Source: JBDROX01 sp043809645 (lineage in GTDB: Bacteria; Patescibacteriota; Patescibacteriia; Magasanikbacterales; UBA922). From it: a stretch of DNA of 7,589 nucleotides. The position numbers and the translations under genes are program-made. The DNA lies in contig JBDROX010000022.1 of assembly GCA_043809645.1 (NCBI GenBank), forward strand, positions 1-7,589, in the 5' to 3' direction. Below the pieces are notes generated by a model. The model saw only the letters and a list, made by a program, of their open reading frames with translations, was not told the DNA's origin and made no database searches. Numbering within the stretch: the first letter of the stretch is position 1; the number at the start of each line of letters is the position of its first letter. This document shows, piece by piece, positions 1-6,509 of the stretch.

Positions 1-1
1 G

Positions 2-646
2 AATGTCAATGGGACACTGAATGTTCTCCTCGCAGCTCGAGATGCTGGTGTGAAGCGTGTTGTATTCTCTTCTTCTTCGTCTGCTGCTGGTGATCAACCT
101 CGAGAAGCATACCCTCTGAAAGAAGGTGGTTTTGAGAAGCTTCCACTGGCTCCATATGCACTTCATAAGCTTATTGGTGAGCATTACTGCAGACTCTTTG
201 CGAATCTTTATGACATAGAGGCAGTTTCTCTCATCTACTACAACGTGTATGGATCGTACTGCGACCCAAATGGTGCATACGCACTGGTTATTGGAAAGTT
301 CCTCCAACAGAGAAAAGATGGCGAGCCAATGACAATCCGTGGTGACGGAGAGATGTACAGAGATTACACACATGTGAGTGATGTGGTTCGGGCCAATATA
401 TTGGCCATGACAAAGGATACTGTTGGAAAAGGGGAGTCAATTAATTGTGGATATGGGCATCCATACTCAGTCAATCAGCTTGCAGAGTTCATTGGCGGGC
501 CTACTGTAACTGTGGATGCACTTCCAGGAGAAATGAAATATACAGAAGCAGATAATACAAAAGCAAAAGAGCTTCTCGGATGGGAACCGACAATAAGTCT
601 GGAAGAGGGGATTGTGGAGTTGAAGAAAGAATGGGGAATCGAATAA
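2..646 (+). CDS. NAD-dependent epimerase/dehydratase (sugar-nucleotide epimerase), 5'-truncated by window edge
   Basis: This is the C-terminal 214 residues of an extended short-chain dehydrogenase/reductase acting on nucleotide sugars, probably a UDP-glucose or UDP-GlcNAc 4-epimerase type enzyme supplying precursors for surface glycans. The frame is open to the left edge (NVNGTLNVLLAARDAGVKRV), which is typical family sequence, so the GTG at 50 is an internal Val and the real start lies upstream, along with the NAD-binding GxxGxxG motif. Visible features are the SSSSS stretch (catalytic Ser/Thr region), the YxxxK catalytic pair in APYALHK (fragment residues 52 and 56), NVYG, and GDGEMYRDYTHVSDVVRAN near the substrate-binding end. 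One oddity is that the usual Arg before xxNVYG is Ile (SLIYYNVYG) and the usual PRQ after it is SYC. Exact substrate cannot be assigned. The TAA stop lies within the first unit of the heptad array. Confidence 0.9.
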   Translation, partial: NVNGTLNVLLAARDAGVKRVVFSSSSSAAGDQPREAYPLKEGGFEKLPLAPYALHKLIGEHYCRLFANLYDIEAVSLIYYNVYGSYCDPNGAYALVIGKFLQQRKDGEPMTIRGDGEMYRDYTHVSDVVRANILAMTKDTVGKGESINCGYGHPYSVNQLAEFIGGPTVTVDALPGEMKYTEADNTKAKELLGWEPTISLEEGIVELKKEWGIE

Positions 647-752
647 CACGAGACACATAACACATAACACAAGACACATAACACAAGACACATAACACAT
701 AACACAAGACACATAACACAAGACACATAACACGAGACACATAACACGAGAC
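643..752 (+). repeat. Heptanucleotide tandem array (ATAACAC / RAGACAC)
   Basis: The array is 110 bases made of 16 seven-base units, the last truncated to five. Two unit types occur: B = ATAACAC and A = AAGACAC or GAGACAC. The order is B-A-B-B-A-B-A-B-B-A-B-A-B-A-B-A. A 35-base block (B, B-A, B-A) at 657-691 is repeated exactly at 692-726, which implies recent duplication. GAGACAC units occur only at the two ends. The array starts inside the epimerase stop codon region and ends where the terminator stem begins. Because 7 is not a multiple of 3, the minus strand reads open in three frames here and produces spurious Cys/Val-rich ORFs. Related degenerate units occur at 1143-1177 and 7529-7589. 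Confidence 0.95.
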
Positions 753-784
753 AAAAAGATAAGAATATTAGTTCTTATCTTTTT
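753..784. terminator. Bidirectional intrinsic terminator between convergent genes
   Basis: AAAAAGATAAGAA (753-765) is the perfect reverse complement of TTCTTATCTTTTT (772-784), giving a 13-bp stem with a six-base loop (TATTAG). A T-run continues to 786 on the + strand, and the A-run at 753-757 gives a T-run on the minus strand, so it can end both the epimerase transcript and the minus-strand four-helix-bundle transcript. The stem is AT-rich, with only two G-C pairs among its non-A/T-run part, so efficiency is uncertain. The loop and one arm contain the stop codon and last codons of the minus-strand gene. Confidence 0.75.
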
Positions 785-1133
785 TTACACCCTGAATTGT
801 TTTCCAAAGCATTCTTCCAATTTCTTCTTTTCTTTGAAAAAGAGGAATGTAATCGTCTTTTGTGATGAAGCCCAGCTGGACAGCAAGGTAGAAGGTCGCA
901 ATGGATTCTTGCAGAGATCCATATGATACTTCATACAGGTTTCTTGTGACTCCTTTCTGAACTCTTGCAAAGCCTTCTGTATAATTGAGAAATACGGAAA
1001 CAAGAGATCTCTTGCATTGAGAAGTCATTCCGTACAATTCATCTTTTGGAAAGTACCCAAGAACGACATATCCCGACTTAATATACTCAATAATCAAACG
1101 TTTTAATTTACCATGAAAATCCTCCTTGATCAT
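768..1133 (-). CDS. Four-helix-bundle protein, S23 / 23S rRNA intervening-sequence protein family
   Basis: This small protein of 121 residues has the hallmark pattern of the S23-like four-helix-bundle family: FHGKLKRLI, then FPKDELYGMTSQ (residues 29-40), a helix with LNYTEGFAR, and YEVSYGSLQES followed by an amphipathic helix and MLWKTIQ near the end. The length is normal. Relatives are encoded inside spirochete and Coxiella 23S rRNA intervening sequences, and Avd proteins of diversity-generating retroelements are structurally related and form pentamers. No reverse transcriptase or template repeat is visible here, so an Avd role is not supported. The molecular function is unknown; RNA or nucleic-acid binding is a family-level guess. 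The ATG at 1133 has no Shine-Dalgarno sequence. The gene is flanked on both sides by inverted heptad repeat arrays. It lies 47 bases downstream of the glycosylphosphotransferase on the same strand, so it could be co-transcribed or have its own start in the repeat. Confidence 0.85.
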   Translation of the reverse strand: MIKEDFHGKLKRLIIEYIKSGYVVLGYFPKDELYGMTSQCKRSLVSVFLNYTEGFARVQKGVTRNLYEVSYGSLQESIATFYLAVQLGFITKDDYIPLFQRKEEIGRMLWKTIQGVKKDKN

Positions 1134-1142
1134 AGCTGTTTT

Positions 1143-1177
1143 GCGATGTGTGACTTGTGATACGTGTCTTGTGTCCG
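1143..1177 (-). repeat. Degenerate heptad array, inverted relative to 643-752
   Basis: Read on the minus strand, this intergenic stretch divides into five seven-base units in register: CGGACAC, AAGACAC, GTATCAC, AAGTCAC, ACATCGC. AAGACAC is identical to a unit of the 643-752 array, and the 11-mer ACACAAGACAC is shared with that array in inverted orientation. It sits between the stop of the glycosylphosphotransferase (1181) and the start of the four-helix-bundle gene (1133), so it would form that gene's leader. It shares CACGTATCACAA (reverse complement) and TGTGACTTGTG with the third copy at 7529-7589. Confidence 0.75.
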
Positions 1178-1180
1178 GCT

Positions 1181-2572
1181 CTATTGTCCTTTCAGTCTGA
1201 CCACGATATTCATGGTTCGAAGGAGGATAGAAATATCGAGAAGGAAGGATCTATTTTTTATATAATACAGATCATACTGAAGTTTTTGCAAAGATGTCTC
1301 GAGGGTGTCTGTATAATTTTGATGCAGTACAGCCCAGCCAGTGAGACCAGGTTTGATTACGTGCCTGAGTGGGTAGTACGGCATTTTTTCTTGGAGCTGA
1401 TTTACAATCTCGGGTCTTTCTGGACGCGGTCCAATGAGAGAAATATCGCCTTTCAGTAGATTAAGACATTGTGGAAGTTCATCAATTCTTGTCTTTCGCA
1501 GAATCTTGCCAACTATGGTGATTCGTTTATCATTCTTCTTTGCAAATTGTGCTCCTTCTGTTTCAGCACTTCCATCCTTGGAAAGTGCAAACATGGATCG
1601 GAATTTGATAATGTGGAATACTTTTCCATATTTCCCAACCCTTTTTTGCTTAAAGAATATTGGGCCTTTTGAATTTGTTCGAATGGCTATTGCAATGAAT
1701 GGAAAGAAAAGGCAGAAAATGATACTGAGTACAACTGCTGATGAATAATCAATCAGAACACGAATGTTCTCATATACTGGATGTGTATTGTTTCTGACGT
1801 GGTCGAGAAACCAACTTTCTGAAAACGTAGATGGTGGAATCCTTCCAGTGATGTGTTCATAAAATGAGGTGAGGTCAGTAAGCTCAACAGGCCAGAAGAG
1901 AAGTTCATACAGTTCTCGAACGGCATCCTCGTTTTCTTGAAGGTGTGGGGCAATAACAACAAGATTTATTTTATGCGTGGTTATTGCTGGCCTGATTGCC
2001 TTTAGGCTTTTATAAATTGCAACTCCTTCAATTTTCTTGTTTTGAAATTCACCTGAGGGGTCTATACATGCCGCAATATGATATCCACGTTTTGGGTTTG
2101 AAACAAGCATGTTTGCAAGGTCTTGTGTCTCTGATGTATAGCCGATGAAAATGACATTTGTCATTAGTTTTTTCGCTCCAAGAAGGATTTGGAATAGGAG
2201 GCGCCAGAGGAGACTGAGGCCATATCCGAAAACTACGGTAAGGAGGAGAATTGTTTTTGGTGCAATGGCTCGCTCTGGAAGTATATAAAAGAAAATGATT
2301 CCGATAATGAGTGCAATGCCAGTTGTTTCCAGAAAACGACGATAGAATATTCTGTCAGAACTCAGTCGTACCAGGTCGTAGAGACCATTGATATAATTCA
2401 CAATAATCCAAAATCCAAAGACTGCCAGGAAGAGTACGAGGTGGCGTTCGACATTTTCCCAGCTTGGAACCTCCAGATTTCGGAGTGCAAGGGCAATATA
2501 AAAACCCACCCCATACATGAAAATGTCTCCGAAAATCAGGATCAGTTGTTTGAGTCTATATAAGAAGTTCAT
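1181..2572 (-). CDS. Polyprenyl glycosylphosphotransferase (bacterial sugar transferase, WbaP/CpsE type)
   Basis: This 463-residue membrane enzyme transfers a sugar-1-phosphate from a nucleotide sugar to undecaprenyl phosphate, the first step in building an exopolysaccharide, O-antigen-like or glycoprotein glycan on the inner face of the membrane. From the ATG at 2572 it has four hydrophobic N-terminal segments (about 7-31, 44-61, 83-98, 107-130) and a Rossmann-like domain starting TNVIFIGYTSET (about 138-230). A further membrane helix (about 272-298) precedes the catalytic domain. That domain carries GPIFFKQKRVG, KFRSMF, RKTRIDELPQ with the catalytic Asp-Glu pair (about D364/E365), GDISLIGPRPERPE, KPGLTGWA and YDLYYIKNRS. 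Sugar specificity cannot be read. An in-frame GTG at 2632 would add 20 residues, but the family normally starts just before the first membrane helix, and a + strand promoter candidate lies in that extension. A loose GAGGAAAGG lies 13 bases before the ATG. Confidence 0.93.
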   Translation of the reverse strand: MNFLYRLKQLILIFGDIFMYGVGFYIALALRNLEVPSWENVERHLVLFLAVFGFWIIVNYINGLYDLVRLSSDRIFYRRFLETTGIALIIGIIFFYILPERAIAPKTILLLTVVFGYGLSLLWRLLFQILLGAKKLMTNVIFIGYTSETQDLANMLVSNPKRGYHIAACIDPSGEFQNKKIEGVAIYKSLKAIRPAITTHKINLVVIAPHLQENEDAVRELYELLFWPVELTDLTSFYEHITGRIPPSTFSESWFLDHVRNNTHPVYENIRVLIDYSSAVVLSIIFCLFFPFIAIAIRTNSKGPIFFKQKRVGKYGKVFHIIKFRSMFALSKDGSAETEGAQFAKKNDKRITIVGKILRKTRIDELPQCLNLLKGDISLIGPRPERPEIVNQLQEKMPYYPLRHVIKPGLTGWAVLHQNYTDTLETSLQKLQYDLYYIKNRSFLLDISILLRTMNIVVRLKGQ

Positions 2573-2579
2573 AACATGT

Positions 2580-2608
2580 TTGATGCCTTTCCTCAAAATT
2601 GCTATACT
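2580..2608 (+). promoter_or_regulatory. Candidate sigma70-type promoter for the 2715-7412 cluster
   Basis: TTGATG (2580-2585) and TATACT (2603-2608) are separated by exactly 17 bases and match the -35 and -10 consensus at 4/6 and 5/6 positions. Transcription would begin near 2615 and leave a leader of about 100 bases before the ATG at 2715. It lies in the divergent region between the glycosylphosphotransferase and the secreted-protein cluster. A second, weaker possibility is the AT-rich TATATC at 2703-2708, which would give a leaderless message starting at the ATG. No clear promoter was seen for the minus-strand gene. Confidence 0.4.
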
Positions 2609-2714
2609 TAAAAAGGAAGCATTGTTTTCCACTTTTTCACTTTTGAAAAATGCCTAAAATAAGGGAAAAAATGCAGTTGAATTACATTTTTGTCGCAGTA
2701 TTTATATCATATAT

Positions 2715-3683
2715 ATGAGAAAAAAACAAGTTTTTTGTCTTTCTGTAGCGATATTCGCGTTTTTTTCATTTATTGCCATGATACCGAGATCTGCTCAAGC
2801 GGCCGATGATTCTTTCCAAAGTGGAGACGTTGTCACGGCAGAGAGTGGGGCATTATACTACCTTGGTTTTGATAAGAATCTCCACCCGTTTCCAAATAGT
2901 GCAGTATTTCACTCTTGGCATTCAGATTTTTTAAATGTAAAACGTGTGACGAACAAAAGGCTTTCTGCTTTTAGAATTGGTCATCCTGTGTGTATTCGGC
3001 CTGGAACTTGGCTGGTTACGTTTCCTTCTACTGATGTTGTATATGCTGTAGAGCCAGGGTGTCGTCTTCGGCCTATGAGATCAACTACAGAGCTTTTTAT
3101 TCTTTATGGGTTATCCTGGGAATCTCGCCTTATTCACCTCGACGACATCCATGTTGGTTTTTATACAATCAATGAAATAAAATCTTCAAGCGGGACTGAT
3201 GGTGATGGTGATGGTATTGACGCAGAGCGGGAGAGGCAGTACGGTACCAGTGATTCAGATAATGATTCAGATAATGATGGTGTAAGTGATTATGAAGAGA
3301 TTTTTTACTGGTCATCAGATCCATTACGTATCGATACAGATGGTGATGGAGTATCAGATGCTACAGAGATTGTGAACGGTCAATCACCAACTCAGGCTGT
3401 TGCATTGGGGACACTTGGGACGAATGTCTATGATCTCCCATCGGGTTCAGTGGCTCTGGAGGGAAAGACTGGGTACTATTACCAGTCAACAAACGGAAGT
3501 TTGTATTCCATGGCACCAAATGTTTTTGACCCAGGTGATCGGTACAATGGATATGACAGGTATTTTCTTTTACAACCACCACATTCACTTTCTTTCTTCG
3601 AAAGAAGAAAGGGAAATATGGGTGTTCAAAATGCACTTTACTTGCCAACAGTGTATCAGGGTTCCAAACTGATCACATTGTAA
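2715..3683 (+). CDS. Secreted protein with YYLG/FPN domain and DxDxDG calcium-binding repeats
   Basis: This exported protein of 322 residues has unknown function. Residues 1-29 are a Sec signal peptide: a basic start (RKK), a hydrophobic core, and a likely cleavage at AQA|AD. Residues about 35-155 form a domain with ALYYLGFDKNLHPFPNSAVF, then PVCIRPGTWLV and VVYAVEPGCRLR. I recognise this as a common module of Patescibacteria surface proteins (inference from memory, no search run). Residues about 162-218 contain three acidic repeats of the thrombospondin-type-3 kind (DGDGDGIDAERE, SDNDGVSDYEE, DTDGDGVSDATE), expected to bind calcium. The C-terminal part (about 233-300) has KTGYYYQSTNGSLYSMAPNVF, which resembles a degenerate second copy of the first module. 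There is no C-terminal membrane anchor or sorting signal. It is the first gene of a tight cluster, 7 bases before the protease gene. No Shine-Dalgarno sequence is seen before the ATG. Confidence 0.8.
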   Translation: MRKKQVFCLSVAIFAFFSFIAMIPRSAQAADDSFQSGDVVTAESGALYYLGFDKNLHPFPNSAVFHSWHSDFLNVKRVTNKRLSAFRIGHPVCIRPGTWLVTFPSTDVVYAVEPGCRLRPMRSTTELFILYGLSWESRLIHLDDIHVGFYTINEIKSSSGTDGDGDGIDAERERQYGTSDSDNDSDNDGVSDYEEIFYWSSDPLRIDTDGDGVSDATEIVNGQSPTQAVALGTLGTNVYDLPSGSVALEGKTGYYYQSTNGSLYSMAPNVFDPGDRYNGYDRYFLLQPPHSLSFFERRKGNMGVQNALYLPTVYQGSKLITL

Positions 3684-3690
3684 TTATTTT

Positions 3691-5739
3691 ATGAAAAAAT
3701 GCTTGCTCAAATTTACTTTTCTCTTTTTTTCTTTCCTTCTTTTTGCTGCTCCGACGTATGCCAGAAAGTCAAATGATCCAGAAGTGGATCAGTGGGCATT
3801 CGAAGATATTGGTGTTTATGATGCATGGAATAAGGCCACAGGATCTAGAGAGGTGATTGTTGCAATCATAGACAATGGATTTGATACCTACCATCCAGAT
3901 CTCAGGGAAAATGTGTGGAAGAACGTGGATGAGATTGCTGATAATGATATAGATGATGACAATAACGGTTATATAGATGATGTCTGGGGGTGGAACTTTG
4001 CATATGAGGACAAAAATGGAAATGGTGGAATAGATGAAGAAGAAGAGTTTGGAAATAATAATCCTCGTCCAGAAGTGGATGAACTTACAGATGAGGATGT
4101 TGAATATGAGATTTTCAATCACGGGACAGCTGTGGCTGGAATTATTGGGGGTATTGGAAATAATATGAGAGCGGGAGCAGGTATTAACTGGAAGGTTAGG
4201 CTCATGAATATAAAGGTGGTAGATAACAGCGGTGTTGGAAGATTTCTTTCTCTAGAACCAGCAGTCAGATATGCAGTCGACAATGGCGCTGATATTATTA
4301 ATATCAGTATGGTAGGAGAGGATACTGGAAATATGGAAGAAATCATTGACTACGCGTATGATCATGGTGTGGCAGTCATAGCCGCTGCAGGGAATAATCT
4401 AAGGGACATGAATCGACTCCCAGTATTTCCTATCTGTGCAGACAGAAACTATCCAATAGAAAAAATTCTTGGTGTGAGCGCGGTTGATCAAGAGCATCGA
4501 ATTGCAACATTTTCAAATTATGGGTCAGATTGTATAGATATCACGGCACCTGGTGTTGGGATTTCAAGCACACTAAGATATTCCCCAACAAATGGACTAT
4601 CTATAGACTACGGCGGGGAACTTGATGGTACATCATTTGCCGCTCCTATGGTAAGTGGCGCGGCAGCTCTCATCAAGAGTATTCGTCCGAGTTGGGGTGC
4701 TGTAGAAATCTATGATACGCTTCTCTCTACAGCACACCATACGCCTGGTCAGGATGAGTATGTATATAAGAATCTTTTTGGAGCAGGCCTTCTGCAGATT
4801 GATAAAGCTATCGAGTATGCACTCTCCCAGCCTGAAACAGCCACAAAGAAGGCAACTTTCACTCAAAACCCTTCCTTCATTACATTTGAACCAAGTACGG
4901 GGAGAGCTATAGAATATAATCTTCTATCTAAAGAAACAGACGGTAATACAAAGGCTGGTCTCAAGGATATTGATAGTGTTGCCGCTTTTGAAAAAGGTTC
5001 CAGAAGATATTACGTTACATCAAAACATAGTCCTGAGAGAAGAATGTCTGCTATTACTATTTACACAGCTGATTGGGGTTTTGTGCATTCTTGGGAGATT
5101 CAGTCTGCGGGATCCATGGAAGTTCAGACTGGAAATGTGCTTGGTGATGAGAAAGAAGAGATTATCATATCTCCGAGTCATGCAAATGACAAATTATTCC
5201 TGGTATATAGTCAGAGTGGTGTGTTGCTTGAGACTCATTCTGTAGATTTTGAACATTCTGGAGTGTCTCTAGCCATCAAGAAACAGTTACCCTACGATGA
5301 GATCGTTACGCTTGTGTTAGATGAAGGCCGTCTTCTTCTTCAGAGTCATACTAGTAGCGCGGTGCTCACCTTTGAAAAGATAATTGAAGGGATTCAACCA
5401 AATGGTTCTCTTGGTGTTGCAGACATTGACGGAGACGGCTATCATGAGTATATTGTTGGTGCTGGTCCAGGTGGAGGGGCGTATCTTTTGTATATTAACC
5501 ATGAGGGTAGAATACTCAGGAAATTTCTTGCGTATTCAGGAGAATATCAAGAGGGCTTAGACCTTGTAACTCTAGATTATGATGAAGATGGAAAAGATGA
5601 TATTGTGGTCTGGACAACAGACAGTAGAATTCCTATAAGGATTTGGAATTATCGTTCTCGGAGATTACTCGAATGGCTTCCATTCGGGCCAACACCAGAC
5701 ATTCTATATAATATCTTTACCTTCTCTCAAACACTATAA
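3691..5739 (+). CDS. Secreted S8 (subtilisin-like) serine protease with C-terminal FG-GAP/VCBS-like repeats
   Basis: This 682-residue exported endopeptidase has a signal peptide at residues 1-24 (cleavage near PTYA|RK). The S8 domain, about 30-380, has a complete catalytic set: D61 in AIIDNGFD, H144 in NHGTAVAG, oxyanion N235 in AAAGNN and S315 in GTSFAAPMVSG. An acidic insert at about 79-130 (DNDIDDDNNGYIDDVWGWNF and onward) is a calcium-loop type insertion seen in many S8 enzymes. C249 and C281 could form a disulfide. The C-terminal region (about 420-660) holds beta-propeller-like repeats; the clearest are VADIDGDGYHEYIVGAG (576-592) and TLDYDEDGKDDIVVWT (627-642). A more degenerate one lies around 478-508. 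The catalytic domain begins almost directly after the signal peptide, so no I9-type propeptide is present. It is probably extracellular or surface-bound. It starts 7 bases after the preceding secreted gene, without a Shine-Dalgarno sequence. Confidence 0.95.
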   Translation: MKKCLLKFTFLFFSFLLFAAPTYARKSNDPEVDQWAFEDIGVYDAWNKATGSREVIVAIIDNGFDTYHPDLRENVWKNVDEIADNDIDDDNNGYIDDVWGWNFAYEDKNGNGGIDEEEEFGNNNPRPEVDELTDEDVEYEIFNHGTAVAGIIGGIGNNMRAGAGINWKVRLMNIKVVDNSGVGRFLSLEPAVRYAVDNGADIINISMVGEDTGNMEEIIDYAYDHGVAVIAAAGNNLRDMNRLPVFPICADRNYPIEKILGVSAVDQEHRIATFSNYGSDCIDITAPGVGISSTLRYSPTNGLSIDYGGELDGTSFAAPMVSGAAALIKSIRPSWGAVEIYDTLLSTAHHTPGQDEYVYKNLFGAGLLQIDKAIEYALSQPETATKKATFTQNPSFITFEPSTGRAIEYNLLSKETDGNTKAGLKDIDSVAAFEKGSRRYYVTSKHSPERRMSAITIYTADWGFVHSWEIQSAGSMEVQTGNVLGDEKEEIIISPSHANDKLFLVYSQSGVLLETHSVDFEHSGVSLAIKKQLPYDEIVTLVLDEGRLLLQSHTSSAVLTFEKIIEGIQPNGSLGVADIDGDGYHEYIVGAGPGGGAYLLYINHEGRILRKFLAYSGEYQEGLDLVTLDYDEDGKDDIVVWTTDSRIPIRIWNYRSRRLLEWLPFGPTPDILYNIFTFSQTL

Positions 5740-5744
5740 AAAAT

Positions 5745-6500
5745 ATGAAATACATATTTGGAAATTGGAAATTATATCTAAACAATGAAGAGTCTCTTTA
5801 TTTAGCAGAGCAACTAGTCACAATTCCAGTAGAAAAAAATGAACTTGAAGTTTGTGTATTTCCAAATGCTCTTTCTTTCCAGGCTGTCAAGAATGTATTA
5901 GTTAGTTCAGAATATGCTATTGGCGCACAGAATGTGAATTGGACACCAAGAGGGGCATACACTGGCGCACTGTCAGCTGTATTGTTTAAAGAAGTTGGTG
6001 CCACTTTTGCACTCGTAGGGCACTCTGAGAGGCGGTATGTGTTTGGTGACACGAATGAAGATATAAGACACAGATTTGAAGCATGTGTTGATGCCAGAAT
6101 TGCACCAGTCCTATGCATCGGAGAAACAGAAGATGACAAGGAAAATGGGAAAACAGAGTACAGGATAAAAAAACAGCTAATGAAGGTATTTGAAAATATG
6201 GATTTAGATGACACCCAATTTTTCATCGCATATGAGCCGGTCTGGGCTATTTCCCAGGGTGGTTCTGGAAAAGCCTGTGCACCAGAAGATGCAGCCCAAG
6301 TATTTTCCTTGATCAAAGAAGAATTGAAACAGTATACTGCCAATGATGTTCCTCTCATCTACGGTGGGAGTGTAAATGCAAAAAACGTAGAATCATATAT
6401 TTCTCTTGAGGGTGTTTCTGGAGTACTTCCAGGGCATGCATCTACAAAGATAGAGGATCTGAAACAGATCATGGAAGTTGTTTTACAAATCAAAAAGTAG
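5745..6500 (+). CDS. tpiA: Triosephosphate isomerase
   Basis: This cytoplasmic glycolytic enzyme of 251 residues interconverts dihydroxyacetone phosphate and glyceraldehyde 3-phosphate. Length is normal for the family. The catalytic residues are present: N7 and K9 in FGNWK, H93 in VGHSERR, and E164 in AYEPVWAI; the phosphate-loop YGGSV is at 206-210. Three positions are unusual. Loop 6 reads AI-SQG-GSGKACAPE, three residues longer than the usual AIGTGK(x)ATPE. Loop 8 reads GVLPGHAST in place of the usual G(A/F)LVGGASL. The usual TGE of the dimer-interface loop is TGA (GAYTGALSA). The enzyme is probably active because the acid/base residues are intact, but substrate grip may differ. The start is 5 bases after the protease stop with no Shine-Dalgarno sequence, so it is probably co-transcribed with secreted-protein genes, an unusual place for this gene. 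Confidence 0.95.
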   Translation: MKYIFGNWKLYLNNEESLYLAEQLVTIPVEKNELEVCVFPNALSFQAVKNVLVSSEYAIGAQNVNWTPRGAYTGALSAVLFKEVGATFALVGHSERRYVFGDTNEDIRHRFEACVDARIAPVLCIGETEDDKENGKTEYRIKKQLMKVFENMDLDDTQFFIAYEPVWAISQGGSGKACAPEDAAQVFSLIKEELKQYTANDVPLIYGGSVNAKNVESYISLEGVSGVLPGHASTKIEDLKQIMEVVLQIKK

Positions 6501-6509
6501 CATTGTTGT

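Noticed and set aside
50..646. GTG at 50 as the start of the epimerase gene
   Set aside because: The frame is open and conserved upstream to the window edge (NGTLNVLLAARDAG), so the gene is truncated by the window and does not start at 50.
643..752. CRISPR array
   Set aside because: Units are 7 or 14 bases with no unique spacers, and no cas genes are present.
467..754. Three overlapping minus-strand ORFs of 79-95 codons rich in Cys, Val and Leu
   Set aside because: They are translations of the seven-base array (open in all frames because the unit contains no stop on that strand) running into the antisense of the epimerase. They have no ribosome site or domain.
768..1133. Accessory Avd gene of a diversity-generating retroelement
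   Set aside because: The fold family fits, but no reverse transcriptase, template repeat or variable repeat is visible in the window.
2573..2632. GTG-initiated 20-residue N-terminal extension of the glycosylphosphotransferase
   Set aside because: The extension does not match the family's usual start, and the ATG at 2572 sits right before the first membrane helix. A + strand promoter candidate also overlaps the extension.
5798..6358. 186-codon minus-strand ORF opposite triosephosphate isomerase
   Set aside because: It is antisense to a clearly conserved gene, with no recognisable domain or start signal.
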